5,327 bases of DNA. It comes from Candidatus Bathyarchaeota archaeon (GTDB taxonomy: Archaea; Thermoproteota; Bathyarchaeia; TCS64). The notes beneath the pieces are model-generated. The model was not told where the DNA came from, made no database searches, and was given only the letters and a program-made list of their open reading frames with translations. The translations under genes were made by a program, and so were the position numbers. Below are positions 1 to 5,327 of this stretch, in pieces (within the stretch, counting starts at the first letter, position 1; each line of letters begins with the position of its first letter). The stretch lies in the NCBI GenBank assembly GCA_030613835.1, contig JAUWLH010000121.1, positions 1-5,327 of the forward strand. The letters run 5' to 3'.

Positions 1-1
1 G

Positions 2-721
2 ATGTTCTCATGCAGCTGCGCGAGTGGCCCTGCCTTTGAAGGAGAGGGCGTACGCCACGGTATGCGAGCAGCAGTCGGTGGAATCGATCACATCACAATC
101 GACAAAGACTCCAAGATAGCTCAAGTGTCAACAATAGGAGATGCACCGGCAAAAGGAATCTGCGGCTCCGGGCTAATAGACCTGATAGCTGAGGTTTTCA
201 GAACAGGCATAATGGATTTCTCAGGCAAATACGTTGCAGACACGCCCTACGTTAGGGAGGGAAAATGGGGGTTAGAGTACCTAGTTGTCCCCGCGGAAGA
301 GACGAGCCTAGATCGTGACATCGTGTTGACCCAAGCTGACCTCGATTACGTTATTGACTCAAAAGCTGCCGCCTGCGGAGCTGTAACAGTCCTGATGAAG
401 AAGCTTAGGATCGGCATCGAGGACACTAAAAACATTTACCTCGCAGGAGCTTTCGGGACCTACACGGACATGGATAATGCCACTAGGATGGGGATATTCC
501 CAGAGTTTCCCAACGGAGAATACCATCCACTTGGCAACGGCTCGCTTTCAGGGGCATACGCCACCCTCCTCTCAACGGATAAGAGAAAGGAGGCGGCGGA
601 GGTCGCCAAGAATATGGTTTACGTCGACCTCCTAGTGGACCTTGAGTTCATTGAAGAGTACAGCAAGGCGCTTTACATCCCGGGAGACAAGGAGTACTTC
701 CCGACGATGGGTAAACCCTGA
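2..721 (+). CDS. RACo-type corrinoid activation protein (DUF4445/ASKHA), C-terminal part, 5' end outside window
   Basis: The reading frame is open from the first base and the true start lies upstream, so the Met at position 2 is internal. The visible 239 residues match the C-terminal half of RACo-like proteins, ATP-dependent enzymes that reduce Co(II) corrinoid proteins back to the active Co(I) state. Seen motifs are CSCASGPAFEGEG (visible residues 4-16), GICGSGLIDL (52-61), YLAGAFG (146-152) and LGNGSLSGA (177-185). These are the family's ASKHA-type nucleotide and corrinoid-partner segments. Family members are usually about 600 residues or more with an N-terminal [2Fe-2S] ferredoxin domain, so roughly 370-400 residues should lie upstream; the cluster itself cannot be checked here. 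It is followed after 35 bases by two CooC-like genes, which fits a role near CODH/ACS or a methyltransferase corrinoid protein. The exact partner is not determinable. A RamA-like methylamine activator is the alternative, but this C-terminal motif set is the DUF4445 one. Confidence 0.88.
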   Translation: MFSCSCASGPAFEGEGVRHGMRAAVGGIDHITIDKDSKIAQVSTIGDAPAKGICGSGLIDLIAEVFRTGIMDFSGKYVADTPYVREGKWGLEYLVVPAEETSLDRDIVLTQADLDYVIDSKAAACGAVTVLMKKLRIGIEDTKNIYLAGAFGTYTDMDNATRMGIFPEFPNGEYHPLGNGSLSGAYATLLSTDKRKEAAEVAKNMVYVDLLVDLEFIEEYSKALYIPGDKEYFPTMGKP

Positions 722-756
722 AAAACCACGGTGTCAAAGTAAGAGAAGAGAAAGCG

Positions 757-1533
757 ATGGTCAAACACAAGGGCACAATTGTTATAACAGGAAGAGGAGG
801 CACGGGTAAAAGCACGTTCACCTCCATGATGGCCAGATATTTTGGTGAAAAAGGCGTGGATCCCATCCTGTTAGTGGACTCTGATCCAGATGAAAGCCTC
901 GCGGAGATGTTGGGAATAGATCTTGCCTCGGACGGGAAGAGGAGCATCGCTGATGTTCTCTCCGAGATTCTGGAGACCAGAAAAATGGCCACAATGAGTG
1001 GTATGACGCCAACAGAAAAGATCGAGCCATACATTTTCCAGGAGAGTCTTTTCGAGGGCAGCAGTTTCTACGATTTCATCGGAATCGGAACCAAGTGGAT
1101 CGAGGGATGCTACTGTCTACCAGACAGATCACTTGGCCAGATTATGGACAGGTGGTGCAAGAACTACGAGTACGTCGTCGTCGATAGCCCAGCAGGTGTA
1201 GAGCACCTCAACAGGAGGATAACGAAGAAGGTCAAGGACGTTTTCAGTATCCTTGACCCGTCCAAGAAGAGCTTCGATAACGCAAAACGCTCGCATAGGA
1301 TTATGCAGGAGGTACACATCGATTTTGACAACTTCTACATCGTCGGTGGGTATAGATTTCCGGAGAGCCTGGAAAAAGAGGCGAAGAATCAGCCATTCAC
1401 TTACTTAGGACGTGTAGAGAGCGATCCCCGGATTACCGAGTATAATATCGAGGGAAAATCCCTCCTAGATCTACCTCTAGACTCACCCACATACCAATCA
1501 GTCAAGCGTATCCTTGAGAAAGTCGGCTACTAG
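757..1533 (+). CDS. Divergent CooC-like ATPase (MinD/ParA-type P-loop protein)
   Basis: A 258-residue cytoplasmic SIMIBI-class ATPase related to CooC, the factor that helps deliver nickel to CO dehydrogenase/acetyl-CoA synthase. Seen features are the P-loop GRGGTGKST (residues 12-20), switch I VDSDPDESL (40-48), the CooC-type metal-binding pair in GCYC (Cys118, Cys120) and a Walker B/switch II segment VVVDSPAGVEHLNRR (140-154), close to the CooC pattern DxxAGxEHLxR. Two positions are odd. Arg13 replaces the signature lysine of the deviant Walker A motif (GKGG), and the usual Asn-Lys nucleotide motif (VGNKV in the next gene) reads VGGYRF (196-201). ATG 757 is chosen because the next in-frame Met falls after the P-loop. 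The upstream stretch is purine-rich (GAGAAGAG) but lacks a strong Shine-Dalgarno sequence, so translation may depend on the upstream gene. Family membership is solid. Whether it acts on CODH, ACS or something else is open. Confidence 0.85.
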   Translation: MVKHKGTIVITGRGGTGKSTFTSMMARYFGEKGVDPILLVDSDPDESLAEMLGIDLASDGKRSIADVLSEILETRKMATMSGMTPTEKIEPYIFQESLFEGSSFYDFIGIGTKWIEGCYCLPDRSLGQIMDRWCKNYEYVVVDSPAGVEHLNRRITKKVKDVFSILDPSKKSFDNAKRSHRIMQEVHIDFDNFYIVGGYRFPESLEKEAKNQPFTYLGRVESDPRITEYNIEGKSLLDLPLDSPTYQSVKRILEKVGY

Positions 1534-1536
1534 GGG
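1532..1536 (+). promoter_or_regulatory. Ribosome binding site of the second CooC gene
   Basis: AGGGG lies 7 bases before ATG 1544 and overlaps the TAG stop of the preceding gene. It supports ATG 1544 over the in-frame upstream TTG at 1514, which would add ten residues inside the previous gene and has no comparable site. The overlap suggests translational coupling. Confidence 0.6.
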
Positions 1537-1543
1537 AACTGAA

Positions 1544-2341
1544 ATGAAGATCGCAATCGCAGGGAAAGGGGGCGTAGGGAAAACCTTCGTCTCAGCCACG
1601 CTCTCAAGACTTTTAGCGAGGGACGGGTACGAGGTGCTGGCGGTAGACGCTGACCCAAACCTGAACCTCGGGTACAGTCTAGGCATCGGCTACGATGAGT
1701 CGAACAGCATTACCCCCCTGTCGGATAACAATGAGCTGGTCAAGGAAAAAACAGGGGTCGCGCCCGAGGAAGCTCTGGGAAATATGTTCAACATGAACCC
1801 ACGGGTCAACGATATCGTGGACAGGTTTGCAGTCAAAGCCCCTGATGAGGTCAAGCTCCTTGTAATGGGCACTGTAAAGGGAGGGGGATCGGGCTGCATG
1901 TGCGGAGCCAACGCGTTGCTACGCGTTCTGCTGCAACACATGCTCATCCAGCGGGGCGAAGTCCTTGTCATGGACATGGTAGCAGGGCTAGAGCACCTCG
2001 GAAGGGGTACGGCCCGCAGGATGGACGCGATGCTCGTGGTCATAGAGCCGAGGATGAAATCAGTGGACACCGTAAGGCGGATTCTGAAGATGGCCGATGA
2101 GATAGAGGTGGAGACTGTGCTGGCCGTTGGCAACAAGGTGTTACGGCCCAAGGACGAGGCCTTTGTCAGGGAAAAGATGACGGAACTGGGTGTTCCGGTG
2201 ATCTCAATTATACCCTACGACCAGATAGTTGCTGACGCCGATATGGATGGAGTCCCGGTAATCGATTACAATGAAGATGCCCCAGCGGTCCTGGCGGTGA
2301 AAGAACTAGAAGAGTATCTGGTAGACCGGTACAAGCCATGA
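1544..2341 (+). CDS. cooC: CooC-like nickel-insertion ATPase for CO dehydrogenase/acetyl-CoA synthase
   Basis: A 265-residue P-loop ATPase with all expected CooC landmarks. They are the deviant Walker A GKGGVGKT with signature Lys8 (residues 7-14), switch I VDADPNLNL (34-42), the metal-binding pair in GCMC (Cys118, Cys120), Walker B/switch II MDMVAGLEHLGRG (143-155) and the nucleotide motif VGNKV (195-199). In characterised CooC proteins the CxC cysteines bind Zn or Ni at the dimer interface, and ATP-driven dimer changes assist nickel loading of the CODH active-site cluster. ATG 1544 is chosen because MKIAIAGKGG starts directly at the first beta strand, as is usual, and a ribosome binding site precedes it. 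It sits 10 bases after its divergent paralog and 12 bases before the CofE-like gene. The client could be CODH or the nickel site of ACS; neither structural gene is in the window, so the gene symbol denotes family only. Confidence 0.88.
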   Translation: MKIAIAGKGGVGKTFVSATLSRLLARDGYEVLAVDADPNLNLGYSLGIGYDESNSITPLSDNNELVKEKTGVAPEEALGNMFNMNPRVNDIVDRFAVKAPDEVKLLVMGTVKGGGSGCMCGANALLRVLLQHMLIQRGEVLVMDMVAGLEHLGRGTARRMDAMLVVIEPRMKSVDTVRRILKMADEIEVETVLAVGNKVLRPKDEAFVREKMTELGVPVISIIPYDQIVADADMDGVPVIDYNEDAPAVLAVKELEEYLVDRYKP

Positions 2342-2345
2342 GGGG
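2340..2345 (+). promoter_or_regulatory. Ribosome binding site of the CofE-like gene
   Basis: GAGGGG, 8 bases before ATG 2354, overlaps the TGA stop of the second CooC gene (2339-2341). It supports ATG 2354 as start; ATG 2338 is in another frame. The arrangement fits co-translation within one operon. Confidence 0.55.
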
Positions 2346-2353
2346 CTCCTCAT

Positions 2354-3190
2354 ATGAGACTCCGCACCATCACATTCAAGACAAGTTTTTGGCGACCTGA
2401 AACGGACTATGTCTCCGAGATAATCAGGGTCACCTCAACCCACCTGAAAAACGGGGATATTATCGCGGTCAGCGAGAAGGCGGTCTCTACTGCGTCTGGA
2501 AACATCTATGACGAAGCAGGGGTTTTACCGGGAACGGTGGCCAAATTCTTGGCGGGTTACTGGACCAAGGGACTTTGGGCTGGTCCTCTGGGTATGATAA
2601 CTGGGTTAAAGAGGCAGCCTCTCAATAACCTGAAAAACTACCCAGCCGAGGAGGGAGCAGCCCATAAACAGACGGCGTTATGGCACGTGGGGCTGCTTCA
2701 GTCGTTAAGGCATTACAGTGAGGGCGGAATCGATGCGAGCAACCTTCCCTACACCTACGTGAGCCTCCCCCTGAGCAAGCCGATTGAAGTTGCAGATAAG
2801 ATAAGAGAAACTGTGTTCCAGCTGACTGGAAAGAAAGTCACGGTCATGATCATGGACGGGGATACAACGTATTCATGGCGAAACCTTCACCTCGCACCCC
2901 GAGTGGTGGATACGCCTGGTTTAGTCCACTTCGGGGGCGTTTTGACTTTCATCATTGGTAGACTTTTCGGGTTCAAGGCAAGGCAAACGCCAATCGCGAT
3001 ATCGGGTGACATTATCAATCCAGATAGAGCTCTCTGGTACGCAAATCTTTTCCATAAGCTCTGCGGAGTAGGCGCGGGGAGAACCGTATGGAGCATGTCC
3101 AAGAACATGGAGACATCGTTTACTGGCGTCACCTGGGAGATGCTGGAAGAGGTTGATCACTTCCCCGTCACACTGATGAGACTAGAATAA
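2354..3190 (+). CDS. F420-0:gamma-glutamyl ligase (CofE/COG1478) family protein, divergent
   Basis: A 278-residue protein with the CofE fold pattern. CofE adds gamma-linked glutamates to coenzyme F420-0 using GTP and divalent metal. Matching segments are NGDIIAVSEKAVSTASGN (33-50, the N-terminal strand-turn where canonical CofE has a Lys then SKAEG), GGIDASNLP (124-132, the metal-Asp loop, very close to AGIDASN of Archaeoglobus CofE as I recall it), LTGKKVTVMIMDGDTT (157-172, canonical LTGKRVGVIITDTNGR) and a C-terminal HFPVTLMRLE (269-278, resembling the final GIPxVVVRG strand). Differences are SKAEG becoming STASG, no clear AIGxSG motif after residue 176, and a distinctive central region at 68-106 with GLKRQPL and AEEGAAHKQ. 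Residues 188-206 are hydrophobic, but the protein is probably soluble. Being last in a RACo-CooC-CooC operon suggests a role other than routine F420 tailing, for example glutamylation of another cofactor. Fold family is confident; substrate unknown. Confidence 0.78.
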   Translation: MRLRTITFKTSFWRPETDYVSEIIRVTSTHLKNGDIIAVSEKAVSTASGNIYDEAGVLPGTVAKFLAGYWTKGLWAGPLGMITGLKRQPLNNLKNYPAEEGAAHKQTALWHVGLLQSLRHYSEGGIDASNLPYTYVSLPLSKPIEVADKIRETVFQLTGKKVTVMIMDGDTTYSWRNLHLAPRVVDTPGLVHFGGVLTFIIGRLFGFKARQTPIAISGDIINPDRALWYANLFHKLCGVGAGRTVWSMSKNMETSFTGVTWEMLEEVDHFPVTLMRLE

Positions 3191-4735
3191 CTGCTCGTCC
3201 TGGACATATGATCTTCCCAGCTTGAGCGCGATCGCTGCCTTCTCAAGCTCCTTCCCGAGGTAGGCAGCGTGGTCCAGTTTCGTGATGAGTTTCTCACGTA
3301 TTATCGTCTGGTACACTACCCGCGCATCATGTCCTTTGATGACGGCGCTGGGCTCCGTGCTTCCAGCAGGATAGAAAACTGCTACAATTTTGTTTTCGTT
3401 TCGATTGACATGAACATTGAACCAGCCAGTCTTATCCGGCCTGTAGACGGTCTCACCGATTCCTTGGAGAACATCGACTGTATTCTCTTCCAGACTATAT
3501 TCGTGCTCAATCCATAGTTTCTCTTTCAATAATAGGAGGTCTATGCCTAGGTCCTTTAACACAGTGCCGCGTTTCTCAGACAGGAACATCATATGTGAGG
3601 CGCGCAATGCGTTTCTAACGCTCCCCTTTGCCTTGACGCTGTACTCGGGGATGTGGAGCATGTTTGATCCAGCCTCCCTGGCTAGGGCTGAGAGCGCTGC
3701 TATCACTCCGGGGCTGTCAGCGTCGATGAGTTCGACTGCGTTACCGATGCCAAATAGAAGGAGTGTTTCAGGATATTTCTGGTGAAACAAATCGTAGGCT
3801 TTCAAGCCCTCTAGGAGACCAGGAATAAGTAACGGCTCGACAACTAGGTCTCCAATGATATTGTTGATACCTAGGCTTCGAGCGTCATCGATGATTTTGG
3901 TGATCAGGGTAACTCTTTCCTCGGCTTTCTTGGGAAGATATCCCTCTTTCATGTTTGTTGAAAGGATTACGACAGCCTCGTCGTTGATATGTGGGGCTAT
4001 CTCATCGAGGTTACCTGCGTCGAGGCTAAGGATCAGGTCAATCCCGGCATCGATTGATGATTTTATTTCCTCGACGTTGAGTGTATCAATACTTACGGGT
4101 AGGTCCACGGCCTCCCTGATGGTATCAATAATCTTTGGGACAGCCTTGGGTTTGGGGTTACTCGCCAACATCCCGATATCTATAAGGTCTGCACCCTGCG
4201 ATGTGTAGTACAAGGCACGTGACCTAATGGCATCCATTGATAATGTGGGGGCGTTTACGATCTCGGCGAGAACGCGCATTGGCAGACCGTTTGAGACAGG
4301 TAGTTTTCCTCCTATGACCATGCCTCCGTGGCTGGACAGAATATCTTTCCAGTTTTTCTCGACATCTAAGACCTCGTTCTCAGCCTGTTTGACGAGGGCG
4401 TCCTTCACTAGAAGCGAGGCTGGGATGGTCTTGCTGAACTCGATATCCATGGACAGGACTATAGGTAAATCGGATGCATGGAGCGTGCTCTTGTATGTAG
4501 GTATTCCAGTTGCCTTCTCAACGGGCGAAACATCCCCGTTGACCGATCCGGGAAGGAGAATCATATCATAGTCCGCTAGCTCCATCTTCGCCAACTCTTT
4601 GGCTGCATACTCAGGGGTTATGAAAGCAGCTACAGTAACAGGAAGTATGATAACATCTATCTCATGCTGGAGACCTTTTGTGTGTTCCTTGACGGCCCCA
4701 GCCGCAAGTCTTCCCGTTACGATTAGTATCTTCAT
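3182..4735 (-). CDS. Dihydropteroate synthase-related protein (TIGR00284-like) with C-terminal DUF4346-like domain
   Basis: A 517-residue protein, likely the archaeal DHPS-like enzyme that joins the pterin diphosphate to the beta-RFAP-derived aryl riboside in H4MPT biosynthesis. Domains in order: an N-terminal region (about 1-150) with LPGSVNGDVS (61-70) and a LHASDLPIVL segment (85-94); a pterin-binding TIM-barrel (about 160-400) with GADLIDIG (181-188) and LPVSIDT (212-218); the family segment GIGNAVELIDADSPGV (329-344); KDLGIDLLLLKEKL (394-407); and a C-terminal region (about 420-517) with HAAYLGKELEKA (489-500) and YVQD (510-513), which I recognise as DUF4346-like. The SRK lysine and the opening NVTPDSF loop of folate DHPS are absent, as expected for this family with a larger acceptor. 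ATG 4735 is chosen over a start 34 codons upstream because MKILIVTGRL is the expected N-terminus, and the extension would run into the upstream gene. It overlaps the convergent CofE-like gene by 9 bases. Confidence 0.87.
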   Translation of the reverse strand: MKILIVTGRLAAGAVKEHTKGLQHEIDVIILPVTVAAFITPEYAAKELAKMELADYDMILLPGSVNGDVSPVEKATGIPTYKSTLHASDLPIVLSMDIEFSKTIPASLLVKDALVKQAENEVLDVEKNWKDILSSHGGMVIGGKLPVSNGLPMRVLAEIVNAPTLSMDAIRSRALYYTSQGADLIDIGMLASNPKPKAVPKIIDTIREAVDLPVSIDTLNVEEIKSSIDAGIDLILSLDAGNLDEIAPHINDEAVVILSTNMKEGYLPKKAEERVTLITKIIDDARSLGINNIIGDLVVEPLLIPGLLEGLKAYDLFHQKYPETLLLFGIGNAVELIDADSPGVIAALSALAREAGSNMLHIPEYSVKAKGSVRNALRASHMMFLSEKRGTVLKDLGIDLLLLKEKLWIEHEYSLEENTVDVLQGIGETVYRPDKTGWFNVHVNRNENKIVAVFYPAGSTEPSAVIKGHDARVVYQTIIREKLITKLDHAAYLGKELEKAAIALKLGRSYVQDEQLF

Positions 4736-4739
4736 TTGG

Positions 4740-4744
4740 TCACC
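4740..4744 (-). promoter_or_regulatory. Ribosome binding site of the DHPS-related gene
   Basis: On the minus strand GGTGA stands 4 bases before ATG 4735, matching the archaeal anti-Shine-Dalgarno consensus GGTGATC. It lies between the TGA stop of the upstream gene (4749) and this ATG, and decides for ATG 4735 against the longer in-frame start at 4837. Confidence 0.7.
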
Positions 4745-4748
4745 AGTC

Positions 4749-5327
4749 TCAGCTAATCTGGGCACCCTTGTTATCGGCTCCTGTGATGAACACTGAGCCA
4801 GAGTTTTCTCCCTGGTTGATGAACCGTTCCATCTCATCGGCTAGTTCCCTTGCCTGAGCCTTTCCATCGACAAGCCCGTAGAGAGCCGGCCCCCAGGAGC
4901 TCTGACCAGCCCCGTAAGCGCCCTCCTGCAGTAGATGAGTGACACAGCTCTCAATGCGAGGGTGTGAGTAGGTACCGTCTTGCATTGTGGCCCAATATTT
5001 ACCAAATATTGTGTCCAGCTTGGTCATGGCGTCACCGAATAACGTGATGTTCTTCTCCAAAATAGATGGGATCATCTGCATGAGCACCAAACGAGAAACT
5101 CGGGCGATCATCTCCACCGGCGGTGGCTCCAGGTTCTTGAATGCGTCTGACTCTTTCACCCCGCTAAACCCGGTATTGATTTCGGGAACGCAGACTATGA
5201 AAAGCCAGTCATCCGGCACATCGCTTCTGTGGATGAGGGGTGGGATTGTCTCAGGTGTATCTATGGCATGCCCCCCGTCAACGATGAAACCGCCGTAAAG
5301 AAAACTATGAGTGCCTATCCCCGACCT
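4749..5327 (-). CDS. Beta-ribofuranosylaminobenzene 5'-phosphate synthase, C-terminal part, 5' end outside window
   Basis: The frame is open to the window edge, giving 192 C-terminal residues; the GTG at 5219 is internal, since 36 further codons translate into conserved sequence upstream of it. This GHMP-kinase-like enzyme condenses 4-aminobenzoate (or 4-hydroxybenzoate in some archaea) with PRPP, releasing CO2 and diphosphate. It is the first committed step to the aryl part of H4MPT. Seen are RSGIGTHSF (visible residues 1-9), YGGFIVDGGH (11-20), a DDWLFIVCVPE strand (39-49), and the hallmark YGAGQSSWGPALYGLVDG (138-155). The family is typically 320-340 residues, so about 130-150 residues lie beyond the window. 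It sits 13 bases upstream of the DHPS-related gene, which would use its product after maturation, and the two are almost surely co-transcribed. Identification is strong because the GQSSWGP segment is diagnostic. Confidence 0.92.
   Translation of the reverse strand, partial: RSGIGTHSFLYGGFIVDGGHAIDTPETIPPLIHRSDVPDDWLFIVCVPEINTGFSGVKESDAFKNLEPPPVEMIARVSRLVLMQMIPSILEKNITLFGDAMTKLDTIFGKYWATMQDGTYSHPRIESCVTHLLQEGAYGAGQSSWGPALYGLVDGKAQARELADEMERFINQGENSGSVFITGADNKGAQIS

Noticed and set aside
722..756. 35-base gap as an internal promoter for the CooC genes
   Set aside because: There is no TATA-like box or BRE at a suitable distance, and the gap is short and between same-strand genes, so read-through is the simpler reading.
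648..1034. Minus-strand open frame of 128 codons with a hydrophobic N-terminus
   Set aside because: It is antisense to the end of the RACo gene and to the P-loop region of the first CooC. The hydrophobic look is a by-product of the opposite strand's codons.
1690..2151. Minus-strand open frame of 153 codons
   Set aside because: It lies wholly antisense to the well-conserved second CooC gene, has a low-complexity Ser/Arg/Thr-rich composition and resembles no family I know.
2340..2351. Small inverted repeat GAGG-GGCT-CCTC over the ribosome binding site of the CofE-like gene
   Set aside because: A four-base stem is too short to claim as a regulatory hairpin or terminator; it is expected by chance.
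2916..2972. Hydrophobic stretch (residues 188-206) of the CofE-like protein as a membrane segment
   Set aside because: It contains Gly, His and Pro near a conserved fold core, is flanked by CofE-like motifs, and is better read as buried strands than as a transmembrane helix.
3855..4571. Plus-strand open frames of 117 and 114 codons
   Set aside because: Both are antisense to the DHPS-related barrel domain, whose conserved motifs fix the minus strand as coding.
4736..4837. 34-codon N-terminal extension of the DHPS-related gene starting at 4837
   Set aside because: It would overlap the beta-RFAP synthase gene, has no family-like sequence, and the GGTGA site points to ATG 4735.

Overview
The window looks like a gene-dense piece of an anaerobic archaeal genome, with roughly balanced base composition. 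It carries two sets of genes that point the same way. One is maturation and activation genes for nickel-iron CO dehydrogenase and corrinoid proteins. The other is tetrahydromethanopterin (H4MPT) biosynthesis genes. H4MPT genes also occur in some methylotrophic bacteria. However, a RACo-like activator, tandem CooC ATPases, a CofE-family ligase and a beta-RFAP synthase/DHPS-like pair together fit an archaeon with a Wood-Ljungdahl or methyl-transfer metabolism better. I cannot name the lineage from sequence alone.

Layout: positions 1-3190 form a plus-strand operon of four genes. They are the C-terminal part of a RACo-type (DUF4445/ASKHA) corrinoid activation protein (ends 721), a divergent CooC-like ATPase (757-1533), a more canonical CooC-like ATPase (1544-2341) and a divergent member of the F420-0:gamma-glutamyl ligase (CofE, COG1478) family (2354-3190). 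Gaps between them are 35, 10 and 12 bases. Positions 3182-5327 form a minus-strand operon of two genes. They are the C-terminal part of beta-ribofuranosylaminobenzene 5'-phosphate synthase (5327-4749, continuing past the window edge) and, 13 bases downstream, a dihydropteroate synthase-related protein (4735-3182). The two operons converge and their final codons overlap by 9 bases. No intergenic stretch exceeds 35 bases, and no promoter, RNA gene, repeat array or mobile element is visible.

How they may work together: beta-RFAP synthase makes the arylamine (or phenol) riboside of the pterin cofactor, and the DHPS-like enzyme is the candidate for coupling it to the pterin. H4MPT then carries one-carbon units toward a corrinoid protein and CODH/ACS. 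RACo-type proteins re-reduce inactive Co(II) corrinoid, and CooC ATPases help assemble the nickel site of CODH or ACS. The least explained parts are the first CooC paralog, which has lost the signature P-loop lysine and the Asn-Lys nucleotide motif, and the CofE-like ligase placed in the CooC/RACo operon. The CofE-like protein lacks several canonical CofE motif residues and may act on another acceptor.
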